From: Cellvibrionales bacterium
GTDB taxonomy: Bacteria > Pseudomonadota > Gammaproteobacteria > Pseudomonadales > UBA7434
Direction of reading: 5' to 3'
DNA length: 9,185 nucleotides
Assembly (NCBI GenBank): GCA_003492055.1
Contig: DMZE01000239.1
Span: forward strand, 1 to 9,185
The notes beneath the pieces were generated by a model. The model worked only from the letters and a program-made list of their open reading frames with translations, was not told where the DNA came from and did not search any database. Below, in pieces: positions 1 through 6,371 of the stretch (positions within the stretch are counted from its first letter, which is position 1; each line of letters begins with the position of its first letter). Both the position numbers and the translations under genes were made by a program.

Positions 1-8
1 AATGGCAT
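1..8 (-). CDS. Possible 5' end of flgI (P-ring protein), cut by the window edge
   Basis: On the minus strand an ATG at 8-6 follows the flgH stop codon after a single base and reads Met-Pro before the window ends. In flagellar operons of this type flgH is almost always followed by flgI, the periplasmic P-ring protein. Only 8 bases are visible and no properly spaced ribosome-binding site precedes this ATG, so the true flgI start could lie further on. The call rests on gene order. Confidence 0.3.
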
Positions 9-9
9 C

Positions 10-717
10 CTAAAAAGGCCAGACAGAAGAATTAAAGAAGCGCGAAGCCCAACCTTGTTTGTTTGCTGCAGCGAGATCACCCGTGCCGCTATACGAAATA
101 CGTGCATCAGCGACTTTGGTCGAAGAAACCGTATTATTTGAAGCAACATCATCAGGACGAATTAAACCGCTAATGCGAATAAACTCTTGGCCGTTGGTTA
201 ATGTCATCCATTTTTCACCGCGAATCACTAACAAACCATTGGGTAATACATCGGCAATAGTGACAGCAATACTGCCCTGTAACCGATTCTGCTGATCAGT
301 TTCTCCAGAGCCATCAAAACTACGTGACTGCTCAACATTGGTCAGTAAAGAATTACCTTTAATGTCGACCAGCTTACCTAGAATCGTATCTTCACCAAAT
401 TCAACTTTGCCATCTTTATCTATTTTTGTTTCGGCCGATTTACTCGACACTGTGCGTTCATTTAGCGTGACAGTAATAATATCGCCTGCACGATAAGCAC
501 GGCGATCATCATATAAATTCACACCCACTTCATTACTAAACAAGCTGCCAGCACTCAACGGCAAGCTACTTTTACTCGGCACAGACACTGGGGCAAATTC
601 ATCTGTATCAGGCTTTTCAGATAGCGGCGTAACGGAACAGCCACTCATCAATAATAAAGCGCTTAGCGCTAACTGAAAGCGCTTAATAAAAAATATTCTG
701 ATTACTATTTTTTTCAT
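10..717 (-). CDS. flgH: FlgH, flagellar L-ring lipoprotein
   Basis: FlgH forms the outer-membrane L ring through which the rod passes. The 235-residue product starts with a basic, hydrophobic lipoprotein signal (MKKIVIRIFFIKRF then a leucine-rich core) ending in LMSGC, so Cys27 is the expected lipidated residue. Met at -3 of the lipobox is less usual than Leu. The mature part has the family landmarks: SLF near residue 60, YDDRRAYRAGDIITV, the SSKSAE stretch, GEKWMTLTNGQEFIRISGLIRP, and NTVSSTKVADARISYSGTG before the C-terminal WASRFF. A longer reading from GTG 726 is possible, but that codon lies inside the Shine-Dalgarno sequence of the ATG at 717, so 717 is preferred. The gene starts 18 bases after flgG and is co-transcribed with it. 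Length matches the family (about 230). Confidence 0.96.
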   Translation of the reverse strand: MKKIVIRIFFIKRFQLALSALLLMSGCSVTPLSEKPDTDEFAPVSVPSKSSLPLSAGSLFSNEVGVNLYDDRRAYRAGDIITVTLNERTVSSKSAETKIDKDGKVEFGEDTILGKLVDIKGNSLLTNVEQSRSFDGSGETDQQNRLQGSIAVTIADVLPNGLLVIRGEKWMTLTNGQEFIRISGLIRPDDVASNNTVSSTKVADARISYSGTGDLAAANKQGWASRFFNSSVWPF

Positions 718-722
718 GGCGA

Positions 723-729
723 TCACCCT
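723..729 (-). promoter_or_regulatory. flgH ribosome-binding site
   Basis: AGGGTGA on the minus strand lies 5 bases before the ATG at 717. It overlaps the alternative GTG at 726-724, which argues against that upstream start. Confidence 0.7.
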
Positions 730-735
730 AACAAT

Positions 736-1521
736 CTAAATATTCTGCGTAATAAATTGCAGCATTTGATCAGTGGTTTGTAATACTTTTGAATTCACTT
801 CATAGGTACGCTGAGTGGTTATCATATTGACCAACTCTTCAACGATATTAACGTTTGAATTTTCAATACTGCCTTGTCGAATACTGCCAAAGCCATTAAG
901 GCCCGGCGTACCTTGTTGAGCGGCACCACTAGAGGCCGTCTCTAAAAATAAATTCGAACCCATGGCCTGCAAACCGGCAGGATTAATAAAGTCAGCCAAC
1001 TGAACATTACCAACTTGCGTCGGGGCGCTCTCCCCGGCTAACAAAACCGAAACTGTACCGTCTTGCCCTATTGTGACTGTCTGCGCACCTTCAGGAATAG
1101 TAATCGATGGCTCTAACACTAGACCACCGGCAGTTACAATTTCACCGTCAGCACTTAAATGAAATTCACCATTGCGGGTATAAGCGGTATTGCCATTAGG
1201 CTGTAGAATTTCGAAAAAACCACGACCATCAATCGCCATATCTAAAGGCTGATCGGTCACTTGTAAATTACCAGTAGTGAATTGCTTTTGCGTTCCCACA
1301 ACACGTACACCGGTACCTAACTGCAAGCCCGAAGGTAATTGATTATTCTGAGCGGACTGCGCACCCGGTTGGCGTTGAATTTGATAGAGTAAATCTTCAA
1401 AGATAACGCGATCACGCTTATAACCCGCGGTCGATGCATTCGCTAAATTATTAGAGATAGTAGTTAACTGCTTATCTTGTGCAGTTAATCCTGTTTTACT
1501 TGCAAATAATGCTGCGTGCAT
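736..1521 (-). CDS. flgG: FlgG, distal rod protein
   Basis: FlgG polymerises into the distal rod that crosses the periplasm through the P and L rings. The 261 residues match the usual length of about 260. The N-terminal rod/hook motif ISNNLANASTAGYKR is at residues 22-36. The FlgG-specific stretch FEDLLYQIQRQPGAQSAQ (41-58), followed by LPSGLQLGTGVR, is present; it is linked to the straight, rigid packing of the rod and separates FlgG from FlgE and FlgF. The middle has DGRGFFEILQPNGNTAYTRNG. The C-terminal helix carries SNVNIVEELVNMITTQRTYEVNSK (222-245), which packs in the inner tube. AGAGGT lies 6 bases before the ATG. The gene sits in the expected flgF-flgG-flgH order. Confidence 0.98.
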   Translation of the reverse strand: MHAALFASKTGLTAQDKQLTTISNNLANASTAGYKRDRVIFEDLLYQIQRQPGAQSAQNNQLPSGLQLGTGVRVVGTQKQFTTGNLQVTDQPLDMAIDGRGFFEILQPNGNTAYTRNGEFHLSADGEIVTAGGLVLEPSITIPEGAQTVTIGQDGTVSVLLAGESAPTQVGNVQLADFINPAGLQAMGSNLFLETASSGAAQQGTPGLNGFGSIRQGSIENSNVNIVEELVNMITTQRTYEVNSKVLQTTDQMLQFITQNI

Positions 1522-1527
1522 GGTGTA

Positions 1528-1533
1528 ACCTCT
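1528..1533 (-). promoter_or_regulatory. flgG ribosome-binding site
   Basis: AGAGGT on the minus strand, 6 bases before the flgG ATG. Confidence 0.6.
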
Positions 1534-1588
1534 ACTGTTTAATCTGTTTTTAGTATCTCAATACGCTTAAATTAATTGTTCAATATGT

Positions 1589-2332
1589 TTAAACTTGAAC
1601 CTGCAATACACGGGCGCTCGATTCAGCATTTTCAGCGACGGTTTGCATCATCTTAATTTGCATTTCAAACTGTCTAGCCAATGCCACGATTGACGTGAGT
1701 TCGCCAACGGCATTGACATTACTATTTTCTAAAAAACCTGAACGTAAGCGCACATTGGCATCCAAGGCTTCGACATCATTACGACTATAAATTAAACCGT
1801 CCTGCTGCTTTTGTAATGCGCTAGTGTCGGGATTAACTAATTTAATACGATCAACGGCAACCAGCGTTTCTGGCCCCTGCCCCAAAGCACGAACTGAAAT
1901 AGTGCCATCGACACCCACTTCTACTTTTTCGGCTTCAGGAATAGCAATAGGTCCTGAGTTACCCATCACTAACAGGCCTCGTTCATTGCGTAACAAACCA
2001 AAGCTGTCGACACTTAAATTACCACCGCGGGTATAAGCCTCATCGCCATTATTGGTTTGTATCGCAATCCAACCATCACCATCGACAGCAACATCAAGTT
2101 CACGACCAGTTTCAATTAACGGGCCGCTGCTTAAATCAACAGCCGGTGTTTGTGTAACTGCATAAACACGACTGTTATAACCATCACCGCTTTTAATGGG
2201 CATAGACATAGCGTTAGCTAAATCCGCTTTAAAACCCACGGTTGAGACGTTAGCCAAATTATGCGAACGCGCAGCCTGTTCAAGCATATTATGCTTGGCA
2301 CCTGTCATTGAAATGTATAATGCACGATCCAC
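1589..2332 (-). CDS. flgF: FlgF, proximal rod protein
   Basis: FlgF is a minor proximal-rod subunit between FlgB/FlgC and FlgG. The 247-residue protein begins MDRALYISMTGAK, the standard FlgF opening, so the GTG at 2332 is accepted as start although its ribosome-binding site (a GGCGGG run about 9 bases upstream) is modest. The rod motif reads SHNLANVSTVGFKADL (23-38). VAVDGDGWIAIQTNNGDEAYTRGGN follows, with tryptophan where FlgG has Phe-Phe, typical of FlgF. The C-terminus has LENSNVNAVGELTSIVALARQFEMQIKMMQ (201-230). It is separated from flgE by 56 AT-rich bases and from flgG by 67 bases, with no promoter seen in either gap. Confidence 0.97.
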   Translation of the reverse strand: MDRALYISMTGAKHNMLEQAARSHNLANVSTVGFKADLANAMSMPIKSGDGYNSRVYAVTQTPAVDLSSGPLIETGRELDVAVDGDGWIAIQTNNGDEAYTRGGNLSVDSFGLLRNERGLLVMGNSGPIAIPEAEKVEVGVDGTISVRALGQGPETLVAVDRIKLVNPDTSALQKQQDGLIYSRNDVEALDANVRLRSGFLENSNVNAVGELTSIVALARQFEMQIKMMQTVAENAESSARVLQVQV

Positions 2333-2388
2333 TATTTAACCCGCCTGTTCGTTTATCTATTTAGCTGTTATAAAAAATTAAAAAATAA

Positions 2389-4314
2389 TTAACGAAGATT
2401 GATAATGGTTTGTTGAATTTCATTAGCGGTTTCAATGGTTCGTGAATTCGCTTGGAAATTTCTTTGCGCAATAATCAAAGCTACCAACTCTTCTGCTAAC
2501 TCAACATTAGAATCTTCTAATGCACCGGATGTAACTGATCCTAGAGAAGCTGTTCGCGGCGCACCAATAACTGGCTCACCCGATTCAAACGATTGACCCC
2601 AAGTAGAATCACCTAATGGCGTAAGACCCTGCTCATTAGCAAACGAACCCAGTGCAACTCGACCTAACGTTAATGCTTCACCATTACTGTAACGCGCAAA
2701 AATAACACCCGTTTCAGAAACATCAACACTCGACAAACGACCGCGAGCAAAACCATTTTGGTCTAATTCGTTTACCGAAAAGCCGCCACTAAACTGCGAT
2801 GAACCATTCACATCTAAAACAAAATTAGAGCTTACTGGAGGCGTAGGAATAGGCGTTGATGCACCGTTAGCAACCGTTAATGGACCCAAGGCACCGGCTG
2901 GGTTGCCATCGGCATCTAAAGGTGTCCAGTTAGAGATTAACAACTCATCACTGTTAGCCGTATCTAATGTACCGTCATTAAAAAAACGAAGCGTAAAACG
3001 TTCCATAGTTGCAACATTTGGCGCTAACACATCAGGATCACCAACATTTTCGCCATCAATTTGTACGTACATACTCCAAGTATTAGGCGCAGTTAATGAG
3101 GCTGGCTCTTTAACAAAATATTGCGACAACACATGACGACTACCCAGCGAATCAAAAATGGTAACTGATGTTGCATCGTTATAAGTATTGCCATCACCAG
3201 GATCAAAAGAGTTTGTGCGCACCAAGGTTAATGCTGGCACTGTAGGGAATAAATTAGTGCCCGCCGAAGTTGTTGTTCCTGCGCTAACTGAAAGGCCAGC
3301 ATCCAACGTTAAATTAACTAAACCGCCTACTGTCGCTTGGTTAGCTGGGCTAGTTAAGCTGCCGTCAATATTGATAGTGCCGCCACCGCCTGCACCCGTA
3401 ACATTGGCGGTTAAACCGGCGCCAGCAGTAAACATTAAATCATCACCTAAGGTAGAAACGACACTGATAACACCGCCAGCTTCTGAGGCGGTAATACCCG
3501 GTAATGCATCAATCGCTGAAGTGATTTGCGTAATATCGGCACCTAAAATTTCTGCACCATTTATACGTAATTGGTTAGTTGTTGCCGAGCCACTAGGAAT
3601 GACTATATCGGCACGGGTAATCGCTGAAGCAGATACACCACTAATTGCTGAAAGAGAGCCGGCAATAACGCTGGCCGACTGGTTAGCGCTCGCAGGAATG
3701 CTGTAAGTAGTGCCGTTAATATCAATAGTGCCAGAGGCATAGCCATTAGTTGCACCCTGTGCGGCTTGCTCAACAGCACCCTCTGAAATAGCAGTATTCA
3801 CAATACTTTCTGGCACAGCCGCATCAGCATCTAAATTAAATAACATATCAACTAAAGTAGTTTGACGCGGTGATATATCCGCCGTACTTAATTGCAAATC
3901 ACCAAGTACATCCGATACCGTACCTGAAGTATTCGCAGGAAAACCTTGTAAGCGAGCGCCATCATTAGTGGTGATATAACCTGTGTCATCTACACCAAAC
4001 TGTCCTGCACGAGTAAACACTTGCGAGCCTTGATCACTTAAGACAAAAAATCCGCCGCCGTTAATTGCTAAATCTAAAGCATTTTCAGTAAAGCTAATAT
4101 TGCCTTGCGAAAACTGCTGTGACACATCAGAGACACGTACACCATTACCAATAGCGTTAGTACCGCCACCAACAACAGAGCTGGCATAAACATCAGCAAA
4201 TTCTGCACGCGACTGTTTAAAACCCACAGTGCTGGCGTTAGCAATATTATTACCCGTGACATTTAGATCACTGGTGGCTGCGCGTAATCCTGTTAATGCT
4301 GTATTAAAAGTCAT
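2389..4314 (-). CDS. flgE: FlgE, flagellar hook protein, with a large internal insertion
   Basis: FlgE builds the hook, the universal joint between rod and filament. The N-terminal motif GNNIANASTVGFKQSRAEFADVY (21-43), DLAINGGGFFVLSD (81-94) and VFTRAGQFGVDDTGYI (99-114) are classic. The C-terminus has GALEDSNVELAEELVALIIAQRNFQANSRTIETANEI (597-633). At 641 residues it is far longer than E. coli FlgE (about 400). The extra length is mainly one block: after the conserved strand LFNLDADAAVP (158-168) about 195 residues are inserted before FDPGDGNTYNDATSVTIFDSLG (370-391), segments nearly adjacent in E. coli. The insert is rich in Ala, Ser, Thr and Gly, has no cysteine, and contains flagellin-IN-like modules. 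A strong AGGAGA site precedes the ATG. Such inserts generally form extra surface-exposed domains on the hook; that function is inference here. Confidence 0.97.
   Translation of the reverse strand: MTFNTALTGLRAATSDLNVTGNNIANASTVGFKQSRAEFADVYASSVVGGGTNAIGNGVRVSDVSQQFSQGNISFTENALDLAINGGGFFVLSDQGSQVFTRAGQFGVDDTGYITTNDGARLQGFPANTSGTVSDVLGDLQLSTADISPRQTTLVDMLFNLDADAAVPESIVNTAISEGAVEQAAQGATNGYASGTIDINGTTYSIPASANQSASVIAGSLSAISGVSASAITRADIVIPSGSATTNQLRINGAEILGADITQITSAIDALPGITASEAGGVISVVSTLGDDLMFTAGAGLTANVTGAGGGGTINIDGSLTSPANQATVGGLVNLTLDAGLSVSAGTTTSAGTNLFPTVPALTLVRTNSFDPGDGNTYNDATSVTIFDSLGSRHVLSQYFVKEPASLTAPNTWSMYVQIDGENVGDPDVLAPNVATMERFTLRFFNDGTLDTANSDELLISNWTPLDADGNPAGALGPLTVANGASTPIPTPPVSSNFVLDVNGSSQFSGGFSVNELDQNGFARGRLSSVDVSETGVIFARYSNGEALTLGRVALGSFANEQGLTPLGDSTWGQSFESGEPVIGAPRTASLGSVTSGALEDSNVELAEELVALIIAQRNFQANSRTIETANEIQQTIINLR
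3214..3807 (-). other. FlgE insertion region with flagellin-IN-like modules
   Basis: This codes for about residues 170-367 of FlgE. Two modules share a pattern of strand, ING turn, a helix rich in Ala, Ile and Ser, G(V/I)(S/T)AS and a final strand. The first runs from IDINGTTYSI (197-206) through AISGVSASA to ADIVIPSG. The second runs from LRINGAEI (249-256) through AIDALPGITASEAGG to VISVVSTLG. A third short INIDGSL (314-320) may be a partial repeat. The pattern resembles the flagellin hook-IN motif of FliD, flagellins and FlgL-type proteins. The assignment is by eye and not by profile. Confidence 0.55.
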
Positions 4315-4320
4315 TGTCTA

Positions 4321-4326
4321 TCTCCT
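4321..4326 (-). promoter_or_regulatory. flgE ribosome-binding site
   Basis: AGGAGA, 6 bases before the flgE ATG. It is the strongest ribosome-binding site in the operon, in keeping with the high copy number of hook subunits. Confidence 0.75.
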
Positions 4327-4352
4327 GCCTGTCATATTTAATTGGGTTTACA

Positions 4353-4379
4353 AGCGCATTGGTTAATTCACAATGCACT
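4353..4379 (-). other. Hairpin in the flgD-flgE intergenic region
   Basis: The transcript can fold AGTGCATTG against CAATGCGCT, a 9-bp stem with one G-U pair and a 9-base loop. No run of U follows, so this is not a typical terminator. Its position between the low-copy scaffold gene flgD and the high-copy hook gene flgE would suit mRNA processing or stabilisation of the flgE segment, which is inference. Confidence 0.4.
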
Positions 4380-4395
4380 GAGTTAAAAGTAGCGT

Positions 4396-5070
4396 TTATA
4401 AAAAGCGGCTAACTTCTGAAAGCGGCACCGCACCAACACCTTCAATATTTAATACCATGGAATTATTTTGACCCACCGTCACACTGTTAACATTCGCGCC
4501 AATTGCCACGGGCAAATCGGCAATTTCTCCATCCACTAAGCCACTGGCATAAACACGATAAGCGCCATCAGCAACCCGTAAGCCACTCTCATCGGTACCA
4601 TCCCAAGAAAAATCAATAGCGCCTCGCTCTTGAGTACCCAGCTCTTCAGTTTTAACGATTTGGCCATCAGGGCCTTCTATATACAGCTTAATATTGGCGG
4701 AGCTGGTATCTAAATCAATGGTGCCCCGAACTGGGCCTACCGCTGATAAGGTTGCAGTATCCGTACTCACTTGCACTTGGCGACCAACTAAAGAAGACGC
4801 CTGCAGTGCTTGGCTAGAGCGGAAAGAGCTTGCTAACTCTTCCATAGAATTATTAATATTTTGAATGCCTTCAACCGAACTAAACTGCGCTAACTGTGCA
4901 ATAAAGTCTTCATTTTTAGCGGGGCTTAAAGGATCTTGATTTTGCAACTGTGCAATCATCAGCTGCAAAAAAGCATCCTTACCTAAATCCTGCTCTTCTG
5001 TTGGCGCGTTAGCCTTGGTGCCTAAGGAATTAATAATTTCGGCGGATGTTGAGCTATTAATTTCATTCAT
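4396..5070 (-). CDS. flgD: FlgD, hook cap / hook assembly scaffold
   Basis: FlgD caps the growing hook, guides FlgE insertion, and is replaced by FlgK when the hook is done. The 224 residues match the family (about 220-235). The conserved N-terminal part contains LGKDAFLQLMIAQLQNQDPLSP (29-50), then KNEDFIAQLAQFSSVEGIQNINNSM (52-76), the family signature. The C-terminal half, from about residue 95, fits the tudor-like plus Ig-like fold: SLVGRQVQV (93-101), GTIDLDTSS, LYIEGPDGQIVKTEELG, and FSWDGTDESGLRVADGAYRVYASG (154-177), whose W-D-G-x-x-x-x-G motif is typical of the FlgD Ig domain. It is 81 bases from flgE and 85 from flgC. The start ATG has an AGG 8-9 bases upstream. Confidence 0.97.
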   Translation of the reverse strand: MNEINSSTSAEIINSLGTKANAPTEEQDLGKDAFLQLMIAQLQNQDPLSPAKNEDFIAQLAQFSSVEGIQNINNSMEELASSFRSSQALQASSLVGRQVQVSTDTATLSAVGPVRGTIDLDTSSANIKLYIEGPDGQIVKTEELGTQERGAIDFSWDGTDESGLRVADGAYRVYASGLVDGEIADLPVAIGANVNSVTVGQNNSMVLNIEGVGAVPLSEVSRFL

Positions 5071-5155
5071 GCTATGTACCTAATTTTACTTAATCATTAA
5101 TTTTAGAGAATCAGTCATCATTAACTGCTGATTGCTTTATTACTGACCTGCCTTA

Positions 5156-5590
5156 CTATTGACCCATGGACAGCAAACGCTGCATCATGGATTTTGTGGT
5201 ATTCATCATTTCGACATTCATCTGAAAAGACCGTGAAGCAGAAATCATATCGGCCATTTCTTCTATAGAATTCACATTAGAGTAAAAAACATAACCCTCT
5301 TCATTAGCTTGCGGGTTATTCGGTTCATAGGCCTTATTGACCGGCGCTTGGCTTTCAACAATTTCGCGCACCATCACACCGAAATCAGCGGGGCTTGAAC
5401 CATTAAGTGAGCCGTTAGCTGCATTTTTTTCATTGCTAGACACAAAGACTGGACGAAGTGCTTTATAAGCCTCAGCCTCAGAGCTGGCAGAGGTTTCTGC
5501 GTTAGCCATATTGCTCGCAGTGGTATTTAAGCGAATCGTTTGAACGCTCATTCCCATCGCTGCTATATCAAATACATTGCCTAAACTCAT
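5156..5590 (-). CDS. flgC: FlgC, proximal rod protein
   Basis: FlgC is a proximal-rod subunit that stacks on FlgB. The 144-residue product opens MSLGNVFDIAAMGMSVQTIRL, then NTTASNMANAETSAS, the rod motif in its FlgC form. The middle has VREIVESQAPVNKAYEPNNPQANEEGYVFYSNVN, the family's most diagnostic stretch. The end MISASRSFQMNVEMMNTTKSMMQRLLSMGQ is typical of the C-terminal rod helix. A reading two codons longer from a TTG at 5596 exists, but the AAGAG site is properly spaced for the ATG at 5590. The protein is slightly longer than E. coli FlgC (134) because of a loop around residues 50-65. Confidence 0.97.
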   Translation of the reverse strand: MSLGNVFDIAAMGMSVQTIRLNTTASNMANAETSASSEAEAYKALRPVFVSSNEKNAANGSLNGSSPADFGVMVREIVESQAPVNKAYEPNNPQANEEGYVFYSNVNSIEEMADMISASRSFQMNVEMMNTTKSMMQRLLSMGQ

Positions 5591-5627
5591 ACTCAAATCT
5601 CTTACTGTGTTTTTTTAAACTGGGTTT

Positions 5628-5675
5628 CTTTTAATTTCCGCTAATGGCTTTCTATCAGTTACCGCTAATGGCTTT
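5628..5675 (-). repeat. 24-bp tandem duplication at the flgB 3' end
   Basis: On the minus strand, the last six codons of flgB plus two stop triplets (Lys-Ala-Ile-Ser-Gly-Asn-TGA-TAG; 5675-5652) are followed immediately by a second copy in the same frame (Lys-Ala-Ile-Ser-Gly-Asn-TAA; 5651-5628). The first 14 bases, AAAGCCATTAGCGG, are identical. Later differences are GGT/GGA, AAC/AAT and TGA/TAA, all of which keep the encoded meaning. The second copy lies after the stop and is not translated unless there is read-through. Confidence 0.85.
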
Positions 5676-6062
5676 ACCCAAACTAGCGAAGCGACCATTT
5701 AAAAAGCGGAAGCTAGAACCAAACTCTAATGCGTTGCGAGCAAAAGCAGCGCTTTCCATTTGTGCATCTACGGTGTTGCCATCAATGCTGGCTTGCAGCG
5801 GCACACGATAAGAAAGCTCTACCGATGCGCCTTGGCCTTTGGCCGTAGAAATAATATGGCCCTTGTGCGTACGTGACATATTCATGGCGTTTTTATCTGA
5901 CTTAGCCGCTTGTAGTGCTGCGCGAAAATCAAAATCGCGCGCTTTGTAGCCAGGCGTCTCTGAATTGGCCAAATTATTCGCCAATACCGCCGATCGCTCG
6001 GTACGTAAATGCAAAGCCCGCTCATGGACACCTAATGCATTGGCAAAGTTGATCGCTGTCAT
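5655..6062 (-). CDS. flgB: FlgB, proximal rod protein
   Basis: FlgB is the innermost rod subunit, attaching the rod to the FliE/MS-ring base. It has 135 residues, the usual size. Residues 16-45 hold the conserved start: LHLRTERSAVLANNLANSETPGYKARDFDF, where NNLAN-x-x-TPGYKARDxDF is diagnostic. The second half has the family stretch YRVPLQASIDGNTVDAQMESAAFARNALEF (85-114). It is the first gene of the minus-strand operon, with a sigma-54 promoter about 40 bases upstream and an AAGAGAGA ribosome-binding site before the ATG. Its 3' end is duplicated in tandem in the gap before flgC. cheV and cheR, which often precede flgB in polar flagellates, are not found upstream here. Confidence 0.97.
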   Translation of the reverse strand: MTAINFANALGVHERALHLRTERSAVLANNLANSETPGYKARDFDFRAALQAAKSDKNAMNMSRTHKGHIISTAKGQGASVELSYRVPLQASIDGNTVDAQMESAAFARNALEFGSSFRFLNGRFASLGKAISGN

Positions 6063-6103
6063 TGCTTTTCTCTCTTTAAAAAGGGCTATCTCATCCGATA
6101 CAT

Positions 6104-6119
6104 TGCAACCGATATGCCA
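6104..6119 (-). promoter_or_regulatory. Sigma-54 (RpoN) promoter of the flgBCDEFGH operon
   Basis: The minus strand reads TGGCATATCGGTTGCA. It matches the sigma-54 consensus (TGGCAC, then N5, TTGCW) at the invariant GG and GC, with the correct 10 bases between them. Transcription would start near 6093, giving a leader of about 30 bases before the flgB ATG. RpoN control with a FleR/FlrC-type activator is established for rod/hook operons of polar-flagellated gammaproteobacteria. Confidence 0.85.
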
Positions 6120-6178
6120 TAACCTTTTTATTGTTTAAAATCATATAGTTACTTAATTTAAAGACAGGGGACTAGTGA
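6120..6178. other. AT-rich spacer between the flgB promoter and the unassigned open frame
   Basis: No gene is seen here. The segment is AT-rich up to about 6163, then reads AAGACAGGGGACTAG, after which the base composition rises sharply in GC. That change could be a junction left by a rearrangement or a small insertion. I see no inverted ends or target-site duplication. Activator sites for the sigma-54 promoter would be expected here, but I cannot identify one. Confidence 0.3.
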
Positions 6179-6199
6179 TCTTTTAAGGGTTTGCGGCAA

Positions 6200-6219
6200 G
6201 CCGCTGCCGCCAAGCGGCA
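6200..6219. repeat. GC-rich overlapping inverted repeats
   Basis: GCCGCT (6200-6205) can pair with AGCGGC (6213-6218). Alternatively TGCCGC (6205-6210) can pair with GCGGCA (6214-6219) across a three-base loop. The compact GC-rich palindrome resembles a REP-like hairpin, but there is only one copy here and no neighbouring transposase gene. Confidence 0.3.
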
Positions 6220-6340
6220 AAGGCTGGCGAAAAATGGCGATGTGACGCCGGTCAAGTTTCAACCAGTGAGCTTTAAAGGGAACAAAAAGCGTCGCGTGAA
6301 CGCCATGAAAATTGCTGCCTTAGTTACTAATTCAATCAAT

Positions 6341-6356
6341 TGGCAGTTTTTTGGCG
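6341..6356 (+). promoter_or_regulatory. Weak candidate sigma-54 promoter for flgA
   Basis: TGGCAGTTTTTTTGGC-like sequence begins at 6341 (TGGCAG, a T run, then GGCG), with GG at 6342-6343 and GC at 6354-6355, the correct 10-base gap. The second T of TTGC is replaced by G. Transcription would begin near 6367, only about 5 bases before the flgA ATG at 6372, so it would be useful only if translation starts at a later codon. It may be coincidence. Confidence 0.25.
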
Positions 6357-6371
6357 TAAACGAGTTCTAGA

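Larger units (their letters stand above)
6179..6370 (+). pseudogene. Unrecognised basic open frame before flgA, possibly a gene remnant
   Basis: An open frame follows the in-frame TGA at 6176-6178 and ends at TAG 6368-6370, one base before the flgA ATG. No ATG lies near its beginning; the first possible start is TTG at 6191, with AAGGG too close to serve well as a ribosome-binding site. From there it gives 59 residues: a very basic first part (RQAAAAKRQRLAKNGDV, then FKGNKKRRVNAMK) and a hydrophobic tail (IAALVTNSINWQFFGVNEF). GC content is about 61% over 6191-6260, above its surroundings. I do not recognise a family. It could be the 3' end of a displaced gene, a small unannotated gene coupled to flgA, or chance. 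The absence of a good start favours a remnant. Confidence 0.35.

Noticed and set aside
3188..3706. 172-codon open frame on the plus strand inside flgE
   Set aside because: It is antisense to the Ala/Ser/Thr/Gly-rich insertion of FlgE, whose codon composition leaves the opposite strand open. The product is a low-complexity Pro/Ala/Val sequence with no domain, and no ribosome-binding site was seen.
4074..4262. 62-codon minus-strand frame inside flgE
   Set aside because: It is an out-of-frame shadow of the conserved N-terminal part of FlgE.
5109..5133. AATCAG/CTGATT inverted repeat in the flgC-flgD gap
   Set aside because: The stem is only 6 bp, AT-rich, with a 13-base loop and no U run; such a structure is expected by chance.
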